Positions 33,743 to 46,500 of a DNA stretch of 64,000 nt are shown piece after piece. Position 1 is the stretch's first letter, and each line of letters starts with the position of its first letter. A program made the position numbers and the translations under genes. The DNA lies in NCBI GenBank assembly GCA_950295325.1, contig OX485807.1:12117001-12181000 (forward strand), written 5' to 3'. The notes under the pieces were generated by a model, which was given only the letters and a program-made list of their open reading frames with translations, was not told the DNA's origin and searched no databases. This stretch comes from Polytrichum commune (lineage: Eukaryota; Streptophyta; Polytrichopsida; Polytrichales; Polytrichaceae).

Positions 33743-34019
33743 ATGTTAATAGGGTGTTGCATGTTCACTTTCTTAATGGATAGTTACATAGACAACATGA
33801 ATTTTTGGTCCCGTGATAGTGGCTTCCTACTTGAGTGAATGTTCATAGCACCTACCGAGGGGAAGTGTAAACTAGCGGAGGGGGAGGGGAAGAATGAAAA
33901 CAATATTTACTATCATAGAGCCCCCACTTTCCTATTTGTAGCTAACTTAAACCCGAAATGGAGGTTACAATCCCCGAATTAGTCTAGTGAACTTAGATCA
34001 AGATGATAAGCAACTATAC

Positions 34020-34410
34020 TATTGTATTTAGTGTCACCAATTCTATTTGTCTTGGTCAATACTAATTGTAAACTACATGTATAGTGTCACCAACACTAAA
34101 TGTAAACCTACCATTATTTTTCGTTTTTTGTGAATTTTTGGGCATTATAAATATACAATGTAGCATTTTTTGTCACTTAATAATTACGTTTTCATCTGGA
34201 TTTCAATCATTCATGACAATATTTCATCACATGATTATTACGATGCAAAATACACCGAACTTTGTTTCAATACTTGGCATGGATTTCATCCAGATTTTGA
34301 TCATGCACGACAAAACTTGTATAGTCATTCATACGAAGTGTCATGAGAAAAGCTACCAGAATGACATAAAATACCATATGGCACTAAATACAACATTTAG
34401 TGTAGCCGAT
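34020..34410 (+). repeat. Family B MITE-like repeat, near full length
   Basis: From ATTGTATTTAGTGTCACCAA to GGCACTAAATACAACATTTA then GTGTAG. The ends are inverted (CTACACTAAATGT type) and the interior follows the family. This is the best-preserved copy together with 39040-39415. Confidence 0.7.
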
Positions 34411-34424
34411 AGGGTAGGTTTTAC

Positions 34425-34625
34425 TATTACCCACTCGGCAAACGTTAAAAAATCAAATTGCTTCTGCTTTGTTTTCGGAACACATGAGGCGTTTGACCAC
34501 CTAGCTAGTTTTTCCTGTTAGGTCGATAGAAGATTTCACAGCTGGGAATCGAAACGCCAACCACTCCATTTGGTTCTGGGTACCTCTCCACTATCATCCG
34601 GTAGCGTAAGGTCATCTTGGGCCCT
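34425..34625 (-). mobile_element. tRNA-derived SINE (family S2)
   Basis: On the minus strand: GATGACCTTACGCTACC head, A-box TAGTGGAGAGG (exact TRGYNNANNGG), then B-box GTTTCGATTCC (one mismatch) about 27 bp downstream. After that come CAGCTGTGAAATCTTC, GGTGGTCAAACGCCTCATGT and an A/T-rich tail near 34440. It aligns along its length with 4575-4758 and with the truncated copy at 8648. Flanking duplications are not evident. Confidence 0.75.
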
Positions 34626-35944
34626 AAACCACTTCTACCTTATGAATGGATGGAGGGTGGTGAAATAAGCAGTGTTTGTTGGGTTGCGGACGAGAAACCA
34701 TAGTATTTGATGAAGCCTCGAAATGAGGTGTCAAGTCCCTTAGATTACGAGATTTATCTTGGGAGTTCACATTGAATTGGAGTGGTCAAGAACAAAGCCA
34801 AGTCCCTAAAAAGTGGACTTGTTATTAATGGTTTATTTGCATGTGAATGCGATGTCTTCATATAATGCATTACTCATTTTTTAAATATGGTCTAGAAGTT
34901 ACATTGTATGGGTGTCTCTTGTATTATAAAGACATCATTGAGGCTTATGTGATTTGCATTAGGATTCACTTGACTATTAATACATTCAACTTTATGAACA
35001 TATATTAATTATTTTGGTTGGTGCAATATTTGTGCATTTGTTCGTTATCATGAGCTCTTCCAAAATATGATTGTTGAATTGGCAAGAGTCTAACTTTGAG
35101 TCCTTAGTTTGGAATGCGATCTCTTGGTAGCCAGAAATTGCATGTATTGCAAAGCTTAAGCATGCTATCCATAGTGGTTTTGAGGACAAGGTCTATCTTA
35201 GGACAAGGCATGTTTGAGCATTACAAAATGAGCTCCCTCATGAGTTTGGATTTAGGCCTCTAAGGGCGTTCCATGCTAGGAAGATGACTTCAAAATCTAA
35301 CCATAGTCTTACAAGACTGGGACATTGAAAATGTATGTTGCCATCATATTGCACAAATGTGTCAGCCTACATATTGTCATCTATAATTATTGACTTATAC
35401 ATTGCATGTTGACTATGAATACAAATGTTCCAAGGGTAGCTCAGGCTGCCCGTAAACAATTAACTTGCCCTAAGAAAAATTAACTATATTGATATAATTA
35501 ATGTTGTACATGGAGTTTAAAAACATAGTAATGGGGTTCTAGTCCATGGAGATAAAATCCCCCAAACATGAGCATTCTCATAAAATAGCATTCCTCAATA
35601 GATATGCACTCAAGGACAACATGAATTGCTTTGTTGTGGAACCATAGACTAATGATATATGATTTATACAATGTTATCCTAGAAATAATGTACACTTATT
35701 TTCATGGACTTTATAACAACCTACGTTATTTTGAACTCAAAGTCACACATTGTCTAGGGCCTATATTATTTTGAAACAACTTCAATTTTTTTGATGCCAT
35801 CAGTTAAAACGAAGACCCTAACTTTGGCCACATGCAATTTTAACTTCCAGGAGTGTTGGCCCCACGCCAATTAAGGCCACTTATCTTACATTCTAGACTT
35901 GGACATGTCCCTAACGATATGAAATCACTATAAGTCAATGTCGA
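34626..35944. other. Intergenic DNA, nothing recognised
   Basis: There is no coding-like frame and no matching repeat family. Confidence 0.4.
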
Positions 35945-36300
35945 CATTAGGTGTAAGGTACATATGCCTAATTCGGTTACTTGTCTTAATCAAACACCTA
36001 TATTTGAGTGGTATGTGGTTAGGTGTGGTTCCAAGAACAAATACCAAAAAGACATGTGATTGGAAAATATTGGACTACATGCTCAAACTATGATAACCAT
36101 TTTATACTCAATCACCAACACAATTTGGGGGGGGGGAACCTATATGACCATTTAACAACACAAGAATCTTCACTTTGATAATGAATAGGTATTCATATGA
36201 GCTCCAAAACTTATGAGGAAAGTGGCTACAACCTCAATTTGGATTTGCTAACCAATTCATACTAATTACTTGTTTCACATCCTAGGAGAAGTGGTCAGAA
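35945..36300 (+). repeat. R1 family copy, well preserved
   Basis: Begins GGTACATATGCCTAATTCGG and ends TCCTAGGAGAAGTGGTC. It includes a ten-residue G-run (36127-36136) at the usual place. The right TIR is replaced by a GAA microsatellite. Confidence 0.75.
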
Positions 36301-36332
36301 AGAAGAAGAAGAAGAAGAAGAAGAAGAAGAAA
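36301..36332. repeat. GAA microsatellite
   Basis: About ten AGA/GAA units directly abut the end of the R1 copy. Confidence 0.9.
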
Positions 36333-36483
36333 TAAATAAGTAAATAGTAATAAACCATTTATGACCCAAACCCACCTTAGCTGGTATGGAGACTCCCAAA
36401 TCACCAGAATGAGCCCATTGATATTACAAATTATGGGCGTTTTGACGACGCAAAAAGACACCTAGAAGCAACAATCACTGTGA

Positions 36484-36726
36484 GGAGAAGCAATTATCGC
36501 ATACGAGCGTTCCTCTCATTCATCCAACACAAAAACTTTGAAATAGTATGCATCCCATAGGTTCCTATCTTGGGTTGATTTGACACCGGAATCAACTCTA
36601 AAGACTTCCAAATTAGTGTAGTCCAAGTCATTTGAAATGAATCAGCCACAAACCTATAAGAGGTCAAAGTTTTTTTTGTGTTGGATGGACGAGAGGCATG
36701 CATGTATGCAACAATTCCTTCTCTCC
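36484..36726. repeat. Family N foldback MITE, copy 2
   Basis: GAGAAGCAATTATCGCATAC at the left pairs with the complement of the right end (GAGAAGGAATTGTTGCATAC). Pairing continues through CCTCTC, CATCCAACACAAAAA and ACTTTGA. The arm pairing explains the minus-strand frame here, which I do not call a gene. Confidence 0.75.
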
Positions 36727-36779
36727 AATTCGGCGTTTATTTTGCAAGTTTTTTGTCTGTGTCAGAAAGAAAACCGATT

Positions 36780-37587
36780 AAGGTAGAAATACCATAACCC
36801 GTTAACCACCCTCTAGCCGTGCACTACACCGCCGTCATAGTGGTGAAGTGTCATTTCTAAAACCGATCATGGCTGGGCGGCAACTTCAATGCGTGTACAC
36901 TTAGGGCCGGTTTACACTACGGTGGAAAAGTCCACCGGTCATGAAAAAAAGGGCGTTTCCCAATTGTGATTGGTTGAAAATGCAACTCTTGACCGGTGGG
37001 TGTTTACACTAGGTGAAGAAAACAATGGTGGTGAACTTTTCTCATGGATGATAAAATGACATGGCCACCTACATGGCGGCACTTTTTGGAGTTGGGCTTC
37101 TCCGGCCTCAAGAGGCCGGACAAGAAACTCCTCCTCCGGAGAAGCCCAACTCAATAAAAATATTTTATTGCCTTTAATTCTTCTCCGGCACATCCACCAT
37201 TTGCCTCATATAACCATGTCTTGGCCAAGCATTCTTGACCGACCGGAGGCCTTCTCCACCGTAGTGTAAACCAGCCCTTAGTGTAGCCAACGGGAGTCAA
37301 GAGTTAATGTACTCATGAGGTAACCGATTTAGGCAATGTTATGTATGGAAATGCAGATTACCATGTTCAGTGTAGAGAGAATCTAGTGAACGAGTAGGGG
37401 TTTGGACAACTTTCCACTTTGAAAAATTGTAGCATTTTTTGTATAGGGCAGAAAAATATGAAACAACTTGCATTCTTTCTTCACGAATCCTTGTCGTCTA
37501 TGTTGGAAAATTATCTCATGATTGTCAGACCAGATCTTCAATGCGAATGAATCACCTTATTTTCACGGGTTATGGTATTTCTACCTT
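36780..37587. mobile_element. Family E MITE carrying a nested Tourist-like MITE
   Basis: AGGTAGAAATACCATAACCC then GT at the left is repeated exactly in inverted form at the right (ACGGGTTATGGTATTTCTAC then CT), giving TIRs of at least 22 bp. Removing the nested 374 bp element leaves ~430 bp, like the 444 bp copy at 20808. The flanks do not show the TTA duplication of that copy. Confidence 0.75.
36904..37277. mobile_element. Tourist-like MITE nested in family E
   Basis: TIRs GGGCCGGTTTACACTACGGT then GGA and the complement of the right end differ at one of 23 positions, and TTA flanks both sides (36901-36903 and 37278-37280). Inside lies a 17-bp perfect hairpin: GAGTTGGGCTTCTCCGG at 37089-37105 and its complement at 37136-37152. 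Confidence 0.9.
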
Positions 37588-38036
37588 ACATAGCAAGTAG
37601 CTAGTCCCACATTCTTTCTTTCTTCCTATGCTCATAATTTCATGAGTGTCCTGACTCGTGCACTTGTAAGGCTCTGGAAGACCAGAGTGGATCTCGAAAC
37701 ATGGGAGTCTAGATAAACAGACTCATTCCAGGTACATTGAAACCCATCATGAATAGACTGAAAGTGCTGGAGTAAAAAAAAAAAAATTGGGCAGAGATTT
37801 TTAAAGTACAATGCACGCGAGGCCACCTCCGGGTCCGAATTTTTACTTTGTGATGAGGCTGCCACATCAGGCGAATTTGAGGGACAGGCCCACCCACCAT
37901 AGATAAGTATGCAGAGGCAAATATCTTTCTGGCACCAAATTCAAGTGACAATTTCCAAATATCTGTATGTAGTTTGTAAGGTAAGCGGGTCCGAGACCTA
38001 ATTCGACGACTCACCTTTTATCTAACAACTGTGTTG
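37588..38036. other. Intergenic DNA, nothing recognised
   Basis: Two overlapping minus-strand frames of 77 and 101 codons cross an A12 run and have no domain or splice support. Confidence 0.4.
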
Positions 38037-38044
38037 GAGTGGTG

Positions 38045-38440
38045 CAGTGTTCAAGGTTGAAGCCCTCATATGAGTTTCATTTTGAAGGGCGGGCTCTCAA
38101 ATTTCAGCCCTTCAGCTGAACAGCCGGTTCAAATCCAAGACGTCAATCTAAGGATATAGAAATGAAATAGAAAACGCATACTAAACTTGTGCATGCATTG
38201 TATGGTACATGTTTCGAGTACAATGTGAAGGATTAAGAATCAACCATCTAACTCGACTTTTTGTCGTGGCGATGCCCTACGCTTGTTGGTTCCTGTGGTG
38301 GGCGGATTATGTTGAGGACTTCATGTGACGTCTTCATTTTCAATTTGGGGTTGCGTTTTGAAGGGTTGTTTTGAGAGATGTATATTTTGAAGGGCCAAGT
38401 CGAGTTCGAAGGGCATTGAAGACTTCAATCTTGAACACTG
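38045..38440. mobile_element. hAT-like MITE with 8-bp target duplication
   Basis: CAGTGTTCAAGGTTGAAG at the left and the complement CAGTGTTCAAGATTGAAG at the right differ at one of 18 positions. A perfect 8-bp duplication GAGTGGTG flanks the element (38037-38044 and 38441-38448). CA-starting TIRs with an 8-bp duplication are the hAT signature. The 396 bp interior has repeated TTTTGAAGGGC words and no transposase. Confidence 0.85.
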
Positions 38441-38629
38441 GAGTGGTGTGTGTGACCATAATATCGTCCAATTGAGTTATGGAGGGTGGGTGGGGTCGGG
38501 AATCTGTCAAATAGTATTCGGGAACGATACCATGGCTATTCTTTGAGCAGAGCGGATTCAACGTGAAACTCATGTGAAGCGTTGTCACTGAATATTAGTA
38601 TGATGAAAATAGTTGATAGCGACAAAATA

Positions 38630-38965
38630 ATGTCATGCTCAATTTAGGCATGGATTCAAGAACAAACACCATAAAGACTACGTGTTTGAGAGACATCGGA
38701 TGATGTGCCGCTCAAAATCTCTTACCTACTCTTCGTACAGTAGTTTCATTAGTCAACGTATATTAGGGGACCTTGTAGTATGATCCTTCAAGAAGAGTTG
38801 TCACTCTAGTATTGAATACGATTTTCATATGAGCTTCAACAATTACGAGGAAAATTATGACATCCTCTATTTGGATTTGCTCATCATCTCGTACTCATCA
38901 CATGCTCAAAATCCTAAGAGAAGTGGGTGTAGAGCTGAAAAGTGTTCATTTTAGGGCCACTCATC
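38630..38965 (+). repeat. R1 family copy, diverged
   Basis: It retains TTCAAGAACAAACACC, ACTACGTGTTTGAGAGACAT, TTTGGATTTGCTCATCATCT, CGTACTCAT and AATCCTAAGAGAAGTGGG. The G-run is reduced to GGGG. Confidence 0.6.
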
Positions 38966-39039
38966 TTGCCATACTATGTAATGTGTGTAAAACTTCAAGA
39001 TTTCACTCAACTGACCCCAAAAATTCCAAATATTTACTA

Positions 39040-39415
39040 CGCTAAATATTGTATTTAGTGTCACCAATCCCATTTGTCTTGCTCAATACTAATTGCAAAC
39101 CACCCGTGTGAACCTAACATTATTTGTCATTCCTTGTAAGACATAGTTTTGGGCAATATACATTTACAACATTGCAATTACTGTCAGTTACCGAGTAATG
39201 TTTCATCCAAATCTCATCATCTATGACAATATTTCAATCCAGATATTGTTTGGATGCAAAATATGCCAAACTTTGTGTCAATAATTGGCATTTGGATGAT
39301 GTAAAAGTAAGTTGGGATAACGGTTTTTGTAAACTTGTTCATAAGAAGTGTCATTACAAAAGTTACCAGTGACATAAAACACTATATGACACTAGAGACA
39401 ACATTTAGTGTACTG
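39040..39415 (+). repeat. Family B MITE-like repeat, near full length
   Basis: Starts CGCTAAATATTGTATTTAGT and ends ACTAGAGACAACATTTAGTG then TA, with the full core between (TTGTCATTCCTTGTAAG, ATCTATGACAATATT, AAGTAAGTTGGGATAA). Confidence 0.7.
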
Positions 39416-39864
39416 AAACTCTCTGGCTTTCAAATACGGGCAGCAACTTATCCTACGCTTTGATTGATGCATCTCTACCTGACAGAAGTCATGGCAAAGG
39501 TTGTGAAAGATTGATTAAATGACATTGTCAGCCACATGCACACTAGGAAATCTTTACTGGTAACAGGGTTGATGTTTATTTGTCCTCTACTCAAAATTCT
39601 CCCCTTCACAAACATTATTTCATAACCTCACGTTGGACCTCAGGTTATGGTACTCTCTCACAATGTTCTCCTGACACTTATTGTTACCAGAACTGGTTCC
39701 TCTGCCACTCTATCCACCTCATATAATACTGGCATTGAAAGCTCATGCATGTATACTTCACTCAACACGTGAATCGGTTTTTCCATGGATGTTCTTGGTC
39801 CTCATGTTCAAAATGCTATTCACAACTCCCAAACTTAACCTTAACCCCCCAAGTGCTGCTTAAC
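39416..39864. other. Intergenic DNA, nothing recognised
   Basis: It is less AT-rich than the neighbouring repeats and has a 60-codon plus frame (39681-39863), but I see no domain. It may be a fragment of a retroelement. Confidence 0.35.
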
Positions 39865-40225
39865 TAAGGTGAGCGGGCCTAATTCAGGTACTTATCTTAA
39901 ATAGACACTATATTTCAGTTGGTGCCTGGTTAGGTGTGGTTCTAAGAACGGACACCAAAAAGACATGTTTCAAAAGAGATTGGACTGCAAGTTCAAATCT
40001 GTTAAACATTTTTAGACTCATAATTCAGCATAATTGTTTGGGGGGGAGGGGGGAGAGGGGGGGGGAGGGTTGTGACCAAGTTATGGCCATCACCTCTGCG
40101 ATTGAACCTGACTTCTACATCCACATCAGAGGATCAGCCAGAATGTAGAGGCGAATCAGAGTTGTATTTCAAGGAGAACATGAAAAAGGAACCATTCAAG
40201 ACCCGTCTACCTTACTAGTAACAAG
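39865..40225 (+). repeat. R1 family copy
   Basis: The left end (TTCAGGTACTTATCTTAAAT), TTCTAAGAACGGACACC, AAAAGACATGTTTCAAAAGA, an expanded G-rich tract (40040-40067) and the right end TCAAGACCCGTCTACCTTAC are all present. The part between the G-tract and the right end differs from other copies. Confidence 0.6.
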
Positions 40226-40598
40226 GGACACACTTATATCCCCATACAGGTATGTGTGCATATCATATGAGATTCTGAAAAAGCATACAACTTCTCTATC
40301 AAGGTGATTGCTCAAGTAATACCCCAAGATGACTTTGAAGTGCTCCAACTGAGGACCAAACCCTCAAATTAAGTCCTCTGATATACAAGGTAAGCCAACT
40401 AACAATGAGCCAACTACCCATATAGTACCACTACTCTTTGTCTGTATGTTCTTCCGAGTGACCCACATTTGGTTGACTGATACATTCTATCGCACATGGG
40501 CACGTGTCAAAAAGCCTTACCTTTCAAACATAAACCTTGCAATGAAGTTTCACCAACACACAAGTGCTTCCCTGGATTATCAATCCCATAATTGGATC
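40226..40598 (-). other. 3' flank and probable 3' UTR of the CobW gene
   Basis: Unique DNA lies between an R1 copy and the CobW stop codon. The 3' UTR should lie here; I could not single out a poly(A) signal. Confidence 0.4.
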
Positions 40599-43500
40599 TT
40601 ATACTAAGCATTCTTGAAATCCTTTTCTCAAGGCTGTCTCATCCAGATCTTTACCTATGAAGACCAACTTGTTGTTTCGTGTCTCTTCAGGTTCCCAAGC
40701 CCTGTCAGGAGAGCCTTCAAATAAAGCATGAACACCCTGCACATCAAACTCGTATGAGATTACAACAATGTGAAGTATACTATAATGCGAAGATTGGTGT
40801 CATTAGAGAATGAATGGATAAACAAGACCTTACTTCGACTCAGTTATTGCATTGATCAATACAACTTTGAGCATCTTTATATAGATCTCTTTGCAGCAGG
40901 AAGAATATGTGTAGGAGTGGAAACAGAAATAATAAATGTAGTATAGATAAAAGAAAATCTATAATGTAGACACAAGTGCTCCCAGAGGACTCAAGTTAAG
41001 GGTTGAAAGACCACTAATCAACACTCCAGGTTAAACCCTAATTCGTATGAACATGCATATGATTGAACTATGCAGATTAAAATATGAAACAAAGAATTTA
41101 AAATAGGATACGTAAGACATTTGTGTGAAGAAGAAATTACGGACACAGATAAAGAGGAATATCCTGTAAGTCGAACTCTTGAAGAACTATTACTCTTCTT
41201 AAGTTTATGTTGCATGGGTTAGGAAAGGAGATTGGCTTTTAACTTGAAGTGTTCAAAGCACACATGCTCAGAAGTGAAGTTAATAAAGCTTGCAATAAAT
41301 CACATGATATACCTGGAACACAAATCGGGCATTGAAGCCATCAATAGATAACACTCCCTTCATGCGATAGATATCATCACTTCTTTCATTCAGCAAGTCC
41401 TCTAGCCAGTCATTGATCTGCAGATCAGTCACCGACAAATAGGAAAGACGAATTATGATCAATAAATTCTTAGGTCATCAAACCAAAGGTAACAATGCCA
41501 GAAATTGACGATGTGTTGCAGATACAGCCACAAGAACCTCAGCAGTACCAATGAATATGACTGCAGCAATTACCTTATCGAGATTCACTGCCCCATCACA
41601 TACTATGCTTACTGAAGATACACCTGGGTCATGTGTGTGGTCATGGTCATGACTATGCCCATGATTATGGCTATGAGACTCATGCTCATGATGGTGATCT
41701 GCAATTTCCAGATATCGCCACACGGTCAGATTTATTAGTGGGCACATAAAAACTTCCCATAATACCATTTTCTCATAGAAGTTTTGATTAACAGAGATGC
41801 AGCCTACAATTCCTCTAGTTAAAAGCTAGATTAACCTGCATGTGCATGAAATTTGTGCATTTAGAAAGGCGGGTAAAATGTTTAATAAACTACACCAATT
41901 TAATAATACAGTGTGGGTGGGACCTTGTGTGTCAACCAATTGGAGATTGTGAGTATGAGGTGTCATCAAGATTGATTAACAAGTGCTCCAAGTGTCATCA
42001 ACACATTGAATACTAACAAATCTCTGAAAACTAGTGCGGTTCACTCGTTTAATATTATGGTGATTTCTTATTACATAACAGGAAAGAAACAACCCACAAA
42101 AGATGGGGGGAACGGGGCAAGAGGACTGGAATGGACTTTCTGGACATGAAGTCCACCTCTCTCACCTGAGGCTCCCGGAAAAGAAAGTGCTATCAATAAT
42201 ACAGAAAAACGTCAATTGTCATCCTATGTATGATCATAGAAAGCAATTGATAAATCCATATTAATGAGACCGACACTGTAAACAAATAGATTTAAAAGAG
42301 CTGTGATGCTTTGACAGGCTTGTGGATGAAAGATTTGATTGCTACCATGATCATGTCCACAATCAGGCGCACAGTCTTCTGTATGTACATGCCCATGCTC
42401 ATGATCATGGTCGTCCTCATGTATGTGCTTTGCAGTGCTTCCAGATTTCTCTGCAGTCACCTCTTTCTCTACCCTACCAACCCACACTCTCATGTATCAG
42501 CAGCACATCAAGGAACGATATAAAAACTATTCTATTAGGAATCCCAACTCTTGAACCAGCAGAAATAGTATTCTGAAGTGCAAGTCCTGCAAATGGTGTG
42601 GGCAACTAGACTTTTTAGATATCAGGAGAGAAAAATGCTATAGGAAAACTTGTAATCACCCATACTACTCGAGGAACTAGAACGACAAGACTAGCCATCT
42701 ACATCTCTTGATGCAAGAGCACAACCAAATATGCTTTTTGCACTTCATAAGGACAACTTGGAGAAAGGTCAAGAACTCACTTCTCTAAATCAAAGCCTCC
42801 AATTCCTAGAACATAATCCATATCAACAGCACCAAACTTGGCTCGTTGAAGACGTGCTAATCCATTTATACGCTGCCAGGGAGACGTCAAGTACAGTTCT
42901 CATATTAGGAAACATAACATTCAGCAGATGTTGGTTTCCCTCCTTTAACTACTATGAAGCTCTGTGCCTCTGATGAAAAGTGATAACTAAATGTTTCTGG
43001 GCATGATGTAATAATGGACTTTGTCAGTACACACAAGAGAACCTCAACTACTTGAGAAGCATATATCTTCACAATAGACAATGAAGCTTAGGCAGATATA
43101 AGCACACATGCACCTACGTAAAAAGGAACATTGCCATCCACAAAAAGTGAGGTACATGAGCCTGCCACAATCACATCCATAACTTCTAAATTGAGTTCCA
43201 CCAACAACCAGAAACAAATGAGTTAGAAAATGCCTTGAACACTCAGCAAAGTGCTACAACTTTGGCATAAGAACAACTACAGCTTATAAATATGAATCTA
43301 ATAGCATTTCAATAATACGTACCTGTATCCGCCGTGCAAGTGTTTCAATGTCTTCTTCACTAGCTAGATCAATCTGCAAAAACATAAAAGATGTTTATAA
43401 CCATGACAACAGAAATATTTCTATTCAAAACGCCTAAGAATTTTGGGCAGTCTTATTCCAGCACAGAGCCAAGTTTGCTACAACTCTGATTACACTTAAT

Positions 43501-46500
43501 GGCTACACTGGGTCAAGAGATGTTTGCAACCTGAGTAAACACTCACATAAATACTCCAGCAAACTAACCTCCAGACCATTAAAAACAACCAAGGTGGTTA
43601 CCAGATATATAAAGGCATCTTGCAGAGTAAGATAACAGGCAAATGACTTTTACCTTGTTTAGAATGATACGATCTGCATACGCTATCTGTTCCACAGCTT
43701 CATTCACAATTCCATCAGGTTTGACCTCATCAATGTGTTGTGTAGCATGCTTTGCATCCACTAAAGTCACCACCCCATCTAGACGTACTTTGTCCACCAG
43801 GTCCTCTTCTAGAAAAAATGTCTGTATGATTGGTGCAGGGTTTGCAAGTCCTGATAGGCAACCAAAGTGTACAAAGTCACAACCATGTGCATAGGAAAAC
43901 CTGTAGCGCTCATTGTGCTCATTGGGTTTGTGCAAGTGATCTAGGAATAGCTGCAGTAGATCTCCCTGAAAGATGTATTACAGAAATCAAACTTGTCCCC
44001 AGATAATTGAGCAATCAACGATAATCAAACACGGAGAAAGCTCGTAAGAACTGCCCATGAGACAGCTGAGGTAGAGACACAGTAGTCTTTAATCTTTGAA
44101 CTAATGCTCAATAATGTGGACTATTCTCTTTCTAGTGTGTGGCAACATAAAATTGGATAATAATATTGACTTGATACTTTGCATCCACCATAAAAACAAC
44201 AACCCCGCAAGGCAGACAAAATATTATTGGTTGGGCTACCCAATAATTCTTAAACAATGCAGCAAATAGCAGGTGCCATCAAGCTTGCTGATTTTTAATA
44301 ATCCAGCAGCTCATCTCTGATGCACATGCTGTAAAGATGGAAAGTCAATTCTAACCTAAAGCAGGGTTCCAGAGCACCTGGATGTGAGAGAAGATGGAGT
44401 GGGATTTTCCTCCATTACACAAAAATAAGCCAGAAGATAATAATTCCCAGATTTGGACATATTACTTATTTCTCAACAAACTACTGTGTAACTGGGCAGA
44501 AAGGCACAGCCCTGTCAGTAAACCGTAACCAAAAACATCAAGAGGCCCCTGGCTTGTCTACAAGGAACCAAGCTGGGAAAGTTAAGTACCCACTTAGGAA
44601 GTGAAAGCCCTTAAAAGGATACATGAGGGTGAGACTATAAAATCATGAGATAAGCCCTAAAAATGCCAAGGAGGAGGCAGAGAGTGGCAAAAGGTGGTAC
44701 CAAAAAGTTATTTAGAGAAATTATCAACTTTCAAAGAATAGCATTATATTTCCAATGCTGAGAACAAGACACAATCTTTTCCCCATGTTTATCCTTCTCT
44801 CTAATTTCACCTTTGTAACTTAAAAACCCAACCACAGCTCCAAAGAGTTCTCAATTACAGCAAATTCCCTATCATAAAATTGGGTTCAAACCAAGATTGA
44901 CATTGAGTGAAAGGAGTTTTCACACCTGTGGTTTCGATGACAATGTGATCAAATTTGTCTTTCTTCGTTGTGAGTAATTCCCCCAACATACGAACCAGAT
45001 CACCTCGAACAGTACAACACAGGCATCCATTGTTGAGCATCAGGATATCCTCATCACCTTGTCGCTTTGCTGCAACCAGCGAGCTATCTATATCAACCGC
45101 ACCATACTGCACAATCAAATCGTAAGTCCAATTGTTCAAAGGGATGAGGAAGTAACTGACCAGACTCCAGAGAAATGAGCACTGCACCCTTCACTGCAAA
45201 TGTGATACTTGAACAGGTTTAAAATCATTCAAGTTTTATAACATCTAATAACACAAGTTAAAAGTATGATGAGTATGCCCGCACCTTTCCAGGATAATGA
45301 CATACATGACTCCAGTATAGCGTCAGACAAGAAATATTTCCTAAACATTTAAGCAACACATGAAGGATATGACCCAAACTGTGGAAGTCAGCCCAACCAT
45401 GGACATACAGATAGATGCCTTCCATCCAGGTACAAATAAGATAACCTTTCCTGTATGTTATGACCAACACCAAACTCAACTCCACAACCATAAAACATCT
45501 TCTGCCATTTCTTGAAAGAAGACCCAAAAGGCAGCAACAGACATTTACAAACCTGATATAACTACACACATCTGCTACTCCTCTTCATAAATAAAGTGGA
45601 TCCCTAAATTCATTGTTTCAAAATGCAGTCAATCAGGACAAGATTTTCTGACCTCATTCTCAATAACAGCAATGCGCTTTCCATGTTGTGCAGTAAGAAC
45701 ATGGTTGAGGAGCGTCGTCTGCAAGAATCAGAAATTGGTTAATTAAAATACTGGACCTCTAATTCCCTAAATAAGAAGACATGTCCTTAGACAACACAGA
45801 AGCAATGAAACATATGTATGTGTAAAATCAGCCAAGTTTATCACATACATTCTACAGATTGCAACTTCTCATGAAATGCTTCACCCACTTACTCTGCTCT
45901 GTGAGCTCTAACAAAGTCAGTGCACACTTGCAAGATACCCAGTGAATAGATAGACCACTACCCATCAACAAAAGTACTACTAGTTGTCTCCTAATGAGAT
46001 TTCCACCACAACTGAATGACCACAATACTGCCTCGTGTAGATGCTTATTGTGTACAAAATAATCAGAACCCTTTACATTCAGAATTTCAAATTTCCCTGA
46101 TGTAAAGTACCTCCAATTTTTCAAAATGCATGGATTAGTCTATAGAGACAACCTTTTGAAACTCATGCCTATTAATTCAGGTACTAACCCAGACTGCTTT
46201 GCACTTTTCCCTACTTGTGATAACCGTCTGAAGGCTTTTTCTGTAATAGCCTCAACACTCGTAGTTTAGTCACCTCAACACTTAGATGCTTGAGAAACAT
46301 AAGAGAGTAACCTTCTTCAAGAGGATAATCTTCTCCTTTGCACTAGTGCAATCATCACAAGTTTGCACTTGAGCCATGCGGCCAGGGAATACTTCCCTTC
46401 TGTCATGACATAAATCCCTTGTTTTTCTTTAAAGCGTTGAACCTTGTTGGCATTTGAGAAGGGTACTAGGTAGCGCTAATAAATCAAATTTCGATAAGAG

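Noticed and set aside
38127-38140. B-box-like GGTTCAAATCC suggesting a SINE or tRNA
   Set aside because: It lies inside the hAT-like MITE and has no A-box or cloverleaf partner.
39416-39864. LTR-retrotransposon fragment
   Set aside because: Composition hinted at it, but I found no LTR ends, primer-binding site or pol motif.
42224-42576. Separate small genes over the His-rich segment (plus- and minus-strand frames)
   Set aside because: The minus-strand frame is exon 7 of the CobW gene; the plus-strand frames are its shadows.
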